DNA from: an uncultured Sutterella sp.
GTDB lineage: Bacteria > Pseudomonadota > Gammaproteobacteria > Burkholderiales > Burkholderiaceae_F
NCBI GenBank assembly: GCA_900764215.1
Contig: CAAFNI010000441.1
Span: 1-6,104 of the forward strand
DNA length: 6,104 nucleotides
Direction of reading: 5' to 3'
In this document: in pieces, positions 1-5,376 of the stretch
How the letters are laid out: every line of letters starts with the position of its first letter
Position numbering within the stretch: the first letter of the stretch is position 1
Position numbers and translations under genes: made by a program
The notes under the pieces: generated by a model
Databases searched by the model: none
The model's input: the letters and a program-made list of their open reading frames with translations, nothing else
What the model was told of the DNA's origin: nothing

Positions 1-1421
1 ACCTGGGTGCCCACGCCTTCAAGCTTGGCGGGGGTCTTGTCTTCCTCTTCTCCGGCGGCTTTGAGCGAGAGCAGCACCGGCGCATTTTCGGCGGAATCCG
101 TCACATATTGGTCATTGATCGAGCCTTCGAAACTCGACTCGGCGCCCTTGAGCGTGAATTGGAGTGCGTTCTGGGTCTTTTCGCCATTCTTGATGATAAT
201 GTCGCCCTTGATCTTGAGCTGCTTCTCCGACTCAAGACGAATGAGCGAATTGCTTCCCTCGGCGGTGCGGTCGATCACGATGTCGCCGTTGACATGAAGC
301 GTCTTCTTGCCGTAGAGATAAAGGACCGTCGGGAGCTTTTCACGGGACTCGGGGCTGAGCGCCGTGTCGGAGTCGCTCATGTCGACATATATGGCCTTGC
401 CGTCCTTGTGGCCCTGCGTGATGAACATGTGTTCGGACGCCATCGTGAGCAGGCTCCCCTGGGAGACGTGAAGCGTCGCCTGAGTCGCGCTCTCGGACGA
501 GACGCTGACGCGCTTCGTGATGAAGCTTTCCTCCATCCGATCGTTGTCTTCCATCCAGCCGTCGGGGAAATCCGAGGCCTTCTTCCATCCCATGTCCATC
601 CAGGCGCCGTCGTCGAGCTTGACCGCGCCCTGAATGTCGAGCGTCCCGACATGAATTTCCATGCCCGAGTCCTTGTCGGCCTCAACGCCAACGCCCTTCT
701 TCGGGGCCTGAATCGTGAACGTGCCCTTGTACTTGTCATCCGCCGTTCCGGTGCCCAGGATCTTAAGCGCGGAATTGGCACGCCATTTGTCGGCATCGCC
801 CGCCTCGACGTCCTCGCCCGTCAGGCGAACGGCGGCATGTTCAGCAGAGTTCGTGGAGATCGCGGTGTCGTTCGACAGAATGACAACGGGAAGCTGCGTG
901 CCGTGTCCCACGGTCTGAAATGAGCTGCCCTTCACGTATACGGCGCTGTCGTTTTCAGCGTGAATCGTCACCTTCTTGAGCTTCGTGTCGCCTTCAACGT
1001 ACGGCACGCCATCGACCTCAAGGTTTTGCGTGCCGCCGATCACCATGCCGCCCTCGAGCCCGTCAACCTTGATCGCGTTGCCGCTCGTCGTCGAGAGCGT
1101 CAGATCGCTGACTTCGGTGAGCCAGACGTTCCGGCTCTTCCCCGTCATGCTGATCAGGGTCGAGTCGCCCTCAATCGTGAGCTTCTTCGTGTTGCCGGTG
1201 ATCCGGTAAATTTTGTGACCGTCGCTTCCTTCGGTCGTGCCAAACTTGAAGCCTTTGCCGGCGTCAAACTTGAGCGAGATCTCGCCGGTTGGGTCGTCGA
1301 GGTTGAGGGCATTGATCTGGTCCTGCGACGTGATGTCGTGATCAATCGTCTGAGTCGCCGCAGCGGCGGATAAGGAGAAGGCGCCGGCAACGGCCAGCGA
1401 AAGGAGGGTTTTTGCAAACAT
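1..1421 (-). CDS. Secreted surface protein, probable autotransporter passenger (N-terminal part, 3' end beyond window)
   Basis: The minus frame is open from the ATG at 1419-1421 to the left edge: 473 complete codons and no stop. The product starts MFAKTLLSLAVAGAFSLSAA, a clear Sec signal peptide with likely cleavage near residue 22 (AAA before TQ). The rest is acidic, rich in Asp, Gly, Thr, Lys and Ser, nearly Cys-free, and shows short beta-strand repeats such as LTIEGDS, LHVNGDIVID and LKIKGDIIIK, as expected of a right-handed beta-helix passenger. The translocator barrel that would prove an autotransporter would lie outside the window, so a secreted adhesin of another kind is possible. The start is fixed by the signal peptide and by an in-frame TAA at 1473-1475 (minus). 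There is no strong Shine-Dalgarno. The G11 tract and palindrome upstream suggest variable or regulated expression. Existence of the gene is near certain; the autotransporter label is moderate. Confidence 0.8.
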   Translation of the reverse strand, partial: MFAKTLLSLAVAGAFSLSAAAATQTIDHDITSQDQINALNLDDPTGEISLKFDAGKGFKFGTTEGSDGHKIYRITGNTKKLTIEGDSTLISMTGKSRNVWLTEVSDLTLSTTSGNAIKVDGLEGGMVIGGTQNLEVDGVPYVEGDTKLKKVTIHAENDSAVYVKGSSFQTVGHGTQLPVVILSNDTAISTNSAEHAAVRLTGEDVEAGDADKWRANSALKILGTGTADDKYKGTFTIQAPKKGVGVEADKDSGMEIHVGTLDIQGAVKLDDGAWMDMGWKKASDFPDGWMEDNDRMEESFITKRVSVSSESATQATLHVSQGSLLTMASEHMFITQGHKDGKAIYVDMSDSDTALSPESREKLPTVLYLYGKKTLHVNGDIVIDRTAEGSNSLIRLESEKQLKIKGDIIIKNGEKTQNALQFTLKGAESSFEGSINDQYVTDSAENAPVLLSLKAAGEEEDKTPAKLEGVGTQ

Positions 1422-1469
1422 TTCGATTGGGTCCGAGTTGTTGTGAACGGAATTAAAGAAAGATGTTTG

Positions 1470-1500
1470 AATTTACTCCGCCCCCCCCCCCGGAAATCAG
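1470..1500 (-). promoter_or_regulatory. Candidate promoter with G11 spacer for the surface-protein gene
   Basis: Read on the minus strand, a weak -35-like CTGATT or TGATTT (1500-1494) is followed by CC, eleven G (1491-1481), CGGAG and a -10-like TAAATT (1475-1470). The spacing is 18-19 bases with the tract at 11 G. Transcription would start near 1463, giving a 5' leader of about 40 bases. Both hexamers are poor matches, so the assignment rests mainly on the tract position. The family precedent is the Neisseria porA promoter, where poly-G length sets spacer length and expression. Confidence 0.4.
1481..1491. repeat. Homopolymer C11 (G11 on the coding strand)
   Basis: There are eleven consecutive C on the plus strand, 59 bases upstream of the surface-protein start codon. 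An in-frame TAA lies between the tract and the ATG, so length changes would act on transcription rather than reading frame. Tracts this long are prone to slipped-strand change, and the exact length in an assembly may be an average or an error. Confidence 0.9.
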
Positions 1501-1513
1501 GGTTTTCCCTGAT
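1496..1513. promoter_or_regulatory. Perfect palindrome ATCAGGG-TTTT-CCCTGAT, possible operator
   Basis: Two 7-base arms are separated by TTTT. The palindrome sits directly upstream of the G tract on the minus strand and overlaps the possible -35. It has no T-run in the right place to be a good terminator. A dimeric regulator site is the simplest reading; no particular regulator is implied by the sequence. Confidence 0.4.
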
Positions 1514-1560
1514 GTTATTCGCTTTGCAAATGAATCCCGAACGTTTTCTTTTCCCTATAA

Positions 1561-1605
1561 GAAAAGGCAGCCGGCCCTGCAATGCATGCGGGCGACTGCC
1601 TTTTC
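1561..1605 (-). terminator. Intrinsic terminator of the 89-residue gene, bidirectional in form
   Basis: GAAAAGGCAG (1561-1570) pairs perfectly with CTGCCTTTTC (1596-1605), a 10-bp stem. The 25-base interior can itself pair through CCC (1575-1577) with GGG (1590-1592). On the minus strand the stem ends in TTTTC followed by TTAT, which fits termination about 50 bases after the stop codon at 1656-1658 and isolates the downstream surface gene. The A-run on the opposite arm would give some activity on the plus strand as well. Confidence 0.75.
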
Positions 1606-1655
1606 GCGGGGCCGGACGCCCCTGATGCTTTTGAGCGAAAACGGCGCCGTCGGGT

Positions 1656-1925
1656 TCAGGATTCCTTCTTCTCGGCCTCTTCCTTGGCGCGGGCTGCGGC
1701 CTCGGCCTTGGCGGCCCTGAGCTTGGCAGCCTCGGCTCTTGCGCGCTTGCGCTCGAGGGCCTTCTTGCGGCGGCGCTCCTTCTCGGCGGCCTCAAGCCCC
1801 TTGCGGGCGTTCACGTAGATCTCGTGATTGGCTTCGAAAGTCTTGAGGAGCTCCTCCGTAAAGGCGCGGATGCGGGCCTGCTTTTCGGGCGAATGACGAG
1901 CTCGAAGTTCCTGAAGCGTAACCAC
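1656..1925 (-). CDS. Small basic helical protein of unknown function, 89 residues
   Basis: I do not recognise this protein. The chosen start is GTG at 1923-1925, because GGAG (1933-1936 on the minus strand) lies seven bases upstream; a longer frame reaches GTG at 2046-2048 but lacks a ribosome binding site. The N-terminus, VTLQELRARHSPEKQARIRA, loosely resembles the helix that precedes the HTH in HigA/XRE-type antitoxins, but no HTH follows and no toxin gene is adjacent. Residues 44-88 contain only L, E, A, K and R, with no Gly or Pro, predicting one long charged helix or coiled coil. There is no signal peptide or membrane segment, so it is probably cytoplasmic, perhaps binding nucleic acid or a partner. 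It lies 188 bases after the AIPR-like gene and ends at a strong terminator, so it may be last in that transcript or have its own promoter. Confidence 0.7.
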   Translation of the reverse strand: MVTLQELRARHSPEKQARIRAFTEELLKTFEANHEIYVNARKGLEAAEKERRRKKALERKRARAEAAKLRAAKAEAAARAKEEAEKKES

Positions 1926-1997
1926 GTGAATTCTCCGTTTGAAGTTGGCATGGATGACGGGCGCTGCGCGGATCCTTTCTCTGCGCGGCGAGTCTTC

Positions 1998-2003
1998 ATC
2001 ATA
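1998..2003 (-). promoter_or_regulatory. Possible -10 element (TATGAT) for the 89-residue gene
   Basis: TATGAT on the minus strand matches the -10 consensus at five of six positions and lies 72 bases upstream of the GTG start. No convincing -35 is found 16-18 bases upstream. The gap 1926-2113 otherwise shows no gene or terminator. Confidence 0.25.
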
Positions 2004-2113
2004 CAGAATGCGGGCGAGCCTTGCGCCGACCGCCCTCTCATTTTGCACCGATTCGGCCCGGACGGGAAGCGCGCGTCACGCATTCGCGCAACGCTCGGGC
2101 CGGCTTCCCCGCT

Positions 2114-3844
2114 TCATTCCGGGCGTCGAACGGCTTCCGGGAGAACCGCCAGCAGGTCGCCCCGCCTGAAGGTCGCAGCGAGCTGCTGAAGCGATATTGC
2201 TCTTTTGCCCAAGCACAGCGTGAGCGCCGAGTCAAGGTCGCTGATCGCATCGGCGTACAAGCCGTCCTTCTGTTTTTCGAAGCGCGCAAGGAGCGGTCCG
2301 ACGTTTTGTCCGTCGATCTGAGCCGCACTTTCGAGTCCGCCCGCTTCAAGAAGACGCCGTCCCATGAGCATGGCAATGAAGTGCGAGGCATAGGGGAGAA
2401 AAGCCGGCGCATCGGCGCGGGACGCTCTGCGTCTTGCCTCCGCCTCCTGAAAGACCGCAACGGCAAGGCGCGCCTGAGCGGCATTGAGGTTGGCGAATAT
2501 CAGCCCGTAGAGTTTTCCGAAGTGCTCGCGCCTCATGAATGTCGCCTGATGGGGACGCTCGCGCCAGACGGAAAGGACTGCCTCCGCGACCAGGCTGCCC
2601 GCAAGCGTCTTCGGCGTCTTCGCGTCACCGAAACGACTTGGACGCACGGGCGCATAGTCGATTCCAAGTTCGGCAAAGTCCGCCGCGAGCCTCTTTTGCA
2701 CGGGATCGTCCGCGCGCAATTGAGCCTGAACGCAGGGATCCGACGTCCCGACGAGGCGCGCGGCCGCACGCATGAAGCCCTCCCGATCGTCGTCGACCTC
2801 AATGATGCGCACCATGAGAGAGGCCTCGGGCATGTCCGCCTCCGGCACGTCCTTGAGTGCGGCGACAACGGCTCGGCAGATTGCGCCGCCTCCCGCGATT
2901 TCGAGCCTTCTCACCTTCACGACGTGGTTGCACGCTTCCAACGCGTTCCAGCTGAATCGTTCGCAGACGATCGTCACGGGCCCGCAGCACCCGAACACAT
3001 GCCGGGCTTCGCCCGACGCGAGCATCGCGCGCAGCGCCCGTTGTTCATGGGTCTCGAAAGGCGGCTCCCCGGCGCGCTCGGGCAGCTGATCGCCGCATCG
3101 GTGGAAAAGTTCGAGAAGCTCCCGCACATGCATGCGGCCCACGAGCACGCGCGCATGGTCATGGTCTTCCGACAGGGCCTTGCCCTGAAGCTGCAGGCAT
3201 GCGTCGGGCGCATCGTTTCGCCCAAGCAGCCGGATGAGATCGGCCTGATTGAAGTGACGAAACTCGACCTGCGGCGCAAAGGCGGTTTCTAGCGCATCGA
3301 TCCGCTCCTTGGCCTCCTTGAGCCACGAACCGGCATTGCCGCAAAGATACGCCCGAACGTACGGCACAAATCCGTCTGCCGCCAGAGATTGAACTTGCGC
3401 CATGGCGGCGGCGAGCCTGCGGCACACGGCCTCCTGCGTCCGGCCTTCGAGCAGGCCGCGCACCCATGCGCAGGCCGCGTCCACAGCCTCATCGCGAAAA
3501 GCGTCATTCGCCTCGTCCTTTGGATCGGCCGGCCGTTCGTCCGACGGCTCTTCCCGCTCAACGCCGGAGAAGCGCGCCCAAAAGAGCGTCACCACGAACG
3601 CATTGTCGACGACGTCGCCTATATGAATGGCATCGGGACCGCTCCCCTGCCCTTGGGCTCCCTGCGGATCGAACGCAAGGAGGTCGAACGCTTCATCGTC
3701 GGAGAGGTTGAAAATGCGCTTCATGCTGATGAGCAGAAACGCCGTCGCGCGCTTTTGCCGATCGTCGCCCGCAAGGCGCCCGGCGTGCCTTTCAATGAAG
3801 CGGGTAAGCTGCGCCTCAACAAGCAATGCATTCAGATCCGGCAT
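2114..3844 (-). CDS. AIPR-family-like protein (abortive phage infection), substituted signature residues, 576 residues
   Basis: The order of motifs follows the AIPR family (Pfam AIPR). Residues 68-92 (SGPDAIHIGD, then FVVTLFWARF) sit where AIPR proteins have a GGIDa...IQsKY nuclease-like segment. HVRELLELF (239-247) matches the NVR motif; FGCCGPVTI (284-292) matches YNNGIT; EIAGGGAI (315-322) matches IVNGGQT; LMVRIIEVDD (343-352) and GTSDPCVQAQLRADDPVQKR (366-385) match the NsQnpV...DLR...Q block; PHQATF...YGLIFANLN is the C-terminal helical part. The family acts in phage defence, often beside methylases or Z1 ATPases; none is visible here. The Asn, Gln and Lys of the signatures are replaced, so it may be catalytically dead. 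The start is ATG 3842-3844; an in-frame ATG at 4103-4105 would add 87 low-quality residues. Neither has a Shine-Dalgarno. It has no signal peptide and is probably cytoplasmic. The reading frame is certain; the family call is from remembered motifs. Confidence 0.75.
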   Translation of the reverse strand: MPDLNALLVEAQLTRFIERHAGRLAGDDRQKRATAFLLISMKRIFNLSDDEAFDLLAFDPQGAQGQGSGPDAIHIGDVVDNAFVVTLFWARFSGVEREEPSDERPADPKDEANDAFRDEAVDAACAWVRGLLEGRTQEAVCRRLAAAMAQVQSLAADGFVPYVRAYLCGNAGSWLKEAKERIDALETAFAPQVEFRHFNQADLIRLLGRNDAPDACLQLQGKALSEDHDHARVLVGRMHVRELLELFHRCGDQLPERAGEPPFETHEQRALRAMLASGEARHVFGCCGPVTIVCERFSWNALEACNHVVKVRRLEIAGGGAICRAVVAALKDVPEADMPEASLMVRIIEVDDDREGFMRAAARLVGTSDPCVQAQLRADDPVQKRLAADFAELGIDYAPVRPSRFGDAKTPKTLAGSLVAEAVLSVWRERPHQATFMRREHFGKLYGLIFANLNAAQARLAVAVFQEAEARRRASRADAPAFLPYASHFIAMLMGRRLLEAGGLESAAQIDGQNVGPLLARFEKQKDGLYADAISDLDSALTLCLGKRAISLQQLAATFRRGDLLAVLPEAVRRPE

Positions 3845-3862
3845 GATTGTCTGGGTTTTTGA

Positions 3863-3900
3863 GTCCCGCCGACGCCAGTGCGGGCGGGATTTCGTTTTCT
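3863..3900 (+). terminator. Terminator-like hairpin in the 5' region of the AIPR-like gene
   Basis: TCCCGCC (3864-3870) pairs with GGCGGGA (3883-3889), with an inner CGC/GCG stem and loop CAGT. On the plus strand it is followed by TTTCGTTTTCT, the form of an intrinsic terminator. No plus-strand gene ends here, so it could stop antisense transcription or, read on minus, be a 5' leader hairpin ending 19 bases before the ATG. Confidence 0.45.
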
Positions 3901-3977
3901 CACGAAAGGATTCTGACGGCGCTCTCGGGAGGTGACGAGCGGCGAATTCGCATCGATGAACCTCACCTGCCTTCTGT

Positions 3978-4049
3978 CCGGACGACAGGCGGAAAAGAAA
4001 CGCCGTGACTGACGTAAAGGTTTTGTGTGCAACTGCCTCGGACGGCAGG
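3978..4049 (+). repeat. 12-base direct repeat, two copies exactly 60 bases apart
   Basis: CCGGACGACAGG (3978-3989) and TCGGACGGCAGG (4038-4049) agree at 10 of 12 positions, and each forms the 3' side of a small hairpin with a CTGTC or CTGCC arm. A third CGGAC core is at 4052-4056. This could be a regulator site pair or chance in GC-rich DNA. Confidence 0.35.
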
Positions 4050-4153
4050 ACCGGACCGTCGAGCGCACTGATCAAAAACCGCCCTGCCGGCCTGGAGCAA
4101 TTCATGCAGCCGAACAGTTGATCACACCGATTGAAATATCATATCCTTCAGAA

Positions 4154-4183
4154 ATGCAATCTTGCAACCCATCCACATCATGA
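4154..4183 (+). CDS. Possible nine-codon upstream ORF overlapping the next start
   Basis: ATG at 4154 encodes MQSCNPSTS and ends at TGA 4181-4183, overlapping the main ATG at 4180 as ATGA. This is a classic arrangement for translational coupling, and would explain initiation without a Shine-Dalgarno, but the small ORF lacks one too. Confidence 0.2.
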   Translation: MQSCNPSTS

Positions 4184-5067
4184 ACGAAACCTTCTCGATT
4201 CACTTCTTCGGCACAGCATTTGATCATTGCGAAGGCGACGGTTGCACAATCTCGGCCGCCGCTCCGGCTCAATCCCTGCTGGCTCTTGACGGCCTTGCCG
4301 GGCGCGCAGCCAAAGCCCTTTACGGCAACGGCTGCGAAGCGGAGATCGGGATGAGAGCCGGATTCAAACCGGGCTCCTTCTTCGTTGACATTGCCGCAGC
4401 GTGCAAAAACGATCCGGAGCCCTCAGCACCCGTCTCGGCCGACGGCCCCACGGCTGCGGGCGGCGTGGCGCACATGTTGAAGGAGGTGATCAGGCTCGGC
4501 AAATTCGCCTTCGGCAAAAAGGTTGAGGTCGACCCGGGCAAGGTGGACGGCGATGCGGCAGCGATCACGAACGCCATCGGGCAAACCCAAACCTTCAGCC
4601 TCACCGTCGCAAGCCTCTACAACCAAGCCCGGACCCGTTCTCAGCTTTCGCGCCTGACGCAGACGCTCGACCAGGAAGGCGTTGATTCGATTCGCATTTG
4701 CACGGACGACAACGATCCGACCGCTGAAGTCGTCGAGAAGCGTGACCGCGCATATTTCCGGCACGCAGAAGGCGTTGTCCTCACGGACAACGAAGCGGAC
4801 ATGGTTCTGACAATCGTCGCAGCGATGACGAACGGCTCAGGCCAAGGCTGGCAATTCAGCGAAGGCTGCGGCGGCATCGCATTCCATGCCGATGTTGAAG
4901 ACGAGGACTTCCTCAACCGGGTCAAATCCCGGGAGATCAAATTCGAGAACGGGACGGCGGTGCGCGCAATCGTGAGAACCGTTCAGCGCCGGACCCGCAG
5001 AACCGTCACGGACCGAACCGTCGTCGAAGTGAAGGAACTCCTACCTCCGTCCTCAGAGCGCTTCTGA
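4180..5067 (+). CDS. Hypothetical protein, DH...PGSF / W..S...F family, 295 residues
   Basis: I recognise a general pattern but no function. The N-terminal part has FFGTAFDHCEGDG (residues 9-21), LLALDGLAGRAAKALYGNG (33-51) and FKPGSFFVDI (62-71). The C-terminal part has LTDNEADMVL (201-210), GWQFSEGCGGIAFHADVEDE (223-242), FLNRVKSREIKFENGTAV and a basic run QRRTRRTV. This matches a widespread family of roughly 300-residue prokaryotic proteins, often in prophages or defence islands, with the layout FxG...DH...L..L..L...N......PGSFe then W.fs.g...f.A.i.De.F...V....F..G; I believe they are annotated as DUF7946/DUF7947 but cannot confirm this. There is no signal peptide or confident membrane helix, so it is probably cytoplasmic. 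The start is ATG 4180; TTG 4162 would add six residues. Neither has a good Shine-Dalgarno. It is divergent from the AIPR-like gene, suggesting shared control. Confidence 0.8.
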   Translation: MNETFSIHFFGTAFDHCEGDGCTISAAAPAQSLLALDGLAGRAAKALYGNGCEAEIGMRAGFKPGSFFVDIAAACKNDPEPSAPVSADGPTAAGGVAHMLKEVIRLGKFAFGKKVEVDPGKVDGDAAAITNAIGQTQTFSLTVASLYNQARTRSQLSRLTQTLDQEGVDSIRICTDDNDPTAEVVEKRDRAYFRHAEGVVLTDNEADMVLTIVAAMTNGSGQGWQFSEGCGGIAFHADVEDEDFLNRVKSREIKFENGTAVRAIVRTVQRRTRRTVTDRTVVEVKELLPPSSERF

Positions 5068-5117
5068 AGCGCGGCTCAAGGCCGCCGTCCGCATGCGACG
5101 CTTCGCTTAGGGCATTG

Positions 5118-5142
5118 TGCATAAGGCGTTGTGCCTATTGCA
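5118..5142. repeat. Imperfect inverted repeat upstream of the leader promoter
   Basis: TGCATAAGGC (5118-5127) and GCCTATTGCA (5133-5142) are inverted copies matching at 8 of 10 positions around GTTGT. The right arm overlaps the putative -35. It could be an operator; without a T-run it is a poor terminator for the preceding gene. A 10-base direct repeat, GGCATTGTGC/GGCGTTGTGC (5111 and 5125), overlaps it. Confidence 0.35.
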
Positions 5143-5165
5143 TTCCCAAAAACGGTCGGTATACT
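5138..5165 (+). promoter_or_regulatory. Promoter of the leader/peptide-binding-protein transcript
   Basis: TTGCAT (5138-5143) and TATACT (5160-5165) are separated by 16 bases. The -10 is a five-of-six match and the -35 is weak. The start of transcription would fall near 5172, directly at the leader ATG (5173), so the leader peptide mRNA may be leaderless. Confidence 0.55.
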
Positions 5166-5172
5166 GAGCTTC

Positions 5173-5271
5173 ATGATGAATACGCAGTCCTCTCCCTTTG
5201 CCCTTGCCGACAGCCGTCGCTGGTGGCGCTGCTTGAATCTCAAGCGGGTGCCGGGCAGAGTGCTGTCCTAG
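5173..5271 (+). CDS. Trp-type leader peptide, 32 codons with tandem Trp
   Basis: The frame starts ATG ATG and reads MMNTQSSPFALADSRRWWRC, then 12 more residues ending RVLS before TAG 5269-5271. Trp codons 17 and 18 (TGG TGG, 5221-5226) lie just before and within arm 1 of the attenuator. The WWR context is the hallmark of proteobacterial trpL peptides. There is no Shine-Dalgarno, and the promoter position predicts initiation at or next to the 5' end. The peptide itself probably has no function beyond reporting Trp-tRNA supply. The downstream gene is a peptide-binding protein, not a trp biosynthesis gene, so I give no trpL symbol. Confidence 0.75.
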   Translation: MMNTQSSPFALADSRRWWRCLNLKRVPGRVLS

Positions 5272-5327
5272 AAAAAGAGAAGAAGTCTTCTTCGAAGGAA
5301 CCCGCGGAATGCGGGTTTTCTTGTTTT
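5224..5327 (+). promoter_or_regulatory. Tryptophan-type transcription attenuator (segments 1-4)
   Basis: Segment 1 (about 5224-5236, ending GCTTGA and including the second Trp codon) pairs with segment 2 (5240-5253, beginning TCAAGC): six perfect pairs around loop ATC, extended by GGCG/TGCC pairs with one bulge. Segment 2 GCGGGTGCC (5244-5252) also pairs with segment 3 GGAACCCGC (5297-5305) at eight of nine positions, the antiterminator. Segment 3 AACCCGC pairs with segment 4 GCGGGTT, the terminator. A ribosome stalled at the Trp codons would cover segment 1 and free segment 2 to pair with 3, allowing read-through. Rapid translation through segment 2 favours termination. A small GAAGAA/TTCTTC hairpin (5279-5293) lies between 2 and 3. 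Confidence 0.78.
5299..5327 (+). terminator. Attenuator terminator hairpin (segments 3:4)
   Basis: AACCCGC (5299-5305), loop GGAAT, GCGGGTT (5311-5317) form a 7-bp stem followed by the T-rich TTTTCTTGTTTT. It lies 28 bases after the leader stop codon and about 50 bases before the peptide-binding-protein ATG. Confidence 0.8.
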
Positions 5328-5364
5328 GAGACGACGGTTCCGCGGGTGCTTCCGACCATCCATC

Positions 5365-5370
5365 GAGGTG
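5365..5370 (+). promoter_or_regulatory. Ribosome binding site GAGGTG of the peptide-binding-protein gene
   Basis: GAGGTG is six bases upstream of ATG 5377 and fixes the start. It lies outside all the attenuator arms. Confidence 0.75.
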
Positions 5371-5376
5371 CTTGAC

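Larger units (their letters stand above)
3845..4179. other. Divergent intergenic region between the AIPR-like and 295-residue genes
   Basis: About 335 bases carry no convincing gene. Visible elements are the hairpin at 3863-3890, a 10-base palindrome GCGAATTCGC at 3942-3951, hairpins CTGTC/GACAG (about 3974-3988) and CTGCC/GGCAG (about 4033-4048), and a 12-base repeat at 3978 and 4038. It must hold promoters for both flanking genes. The best plus-strand guess is TTGATC (4118-4123) with TATCCT (4142-4147), 18 bases apart; no good minus-strand promoter is seen. Confidence 0.5.

Noticed and set aside
108..923. Plus-strand open frame of 271 codons
   Set aside because: It is antisense to the surface-protein frame, which has a signal peptide and beta-repeat composition. 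This frame is Arg/Leu-rich shadow.
1926..2048. Longer version of the 89-residue protein from GTG 2046-2048
   Set aside because: No Shine-Dalgarno is present there, whereas GTG 1923-1925 has GGAG at ideal spacing.
1656..2113. HigBA-type toxin-antitoxin pair
   Set aside because: Only a loose N-terminal resemblance to antitoxins is present; there is no HTH and no toxin frame in the 188-base gap.
2021..3292. Long plus-strand open frame of 423 codons
   Set aside because: It lies antisense to the AIPR-like gene, is rich in Arg and His, lacks family motifs, and is a product of GC-rich third positions. The minus frame shows coherent motifs.
3845..4105. Extension of the AIPR-like protein to an ATG at 4105
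   Set aside because: The extra 87 residues have no family similarity, cross the 3863-3890 hairpin, and have no ribosome binding site.
5058..5104. Terminator for the 295-residue gene from GCGCTTC/GAAGCGC around its stop codon
   Set aside because: The inverted repeat is perfect (5058-5064 with 5066-5072) but has a one-base loop centre and no T-run.
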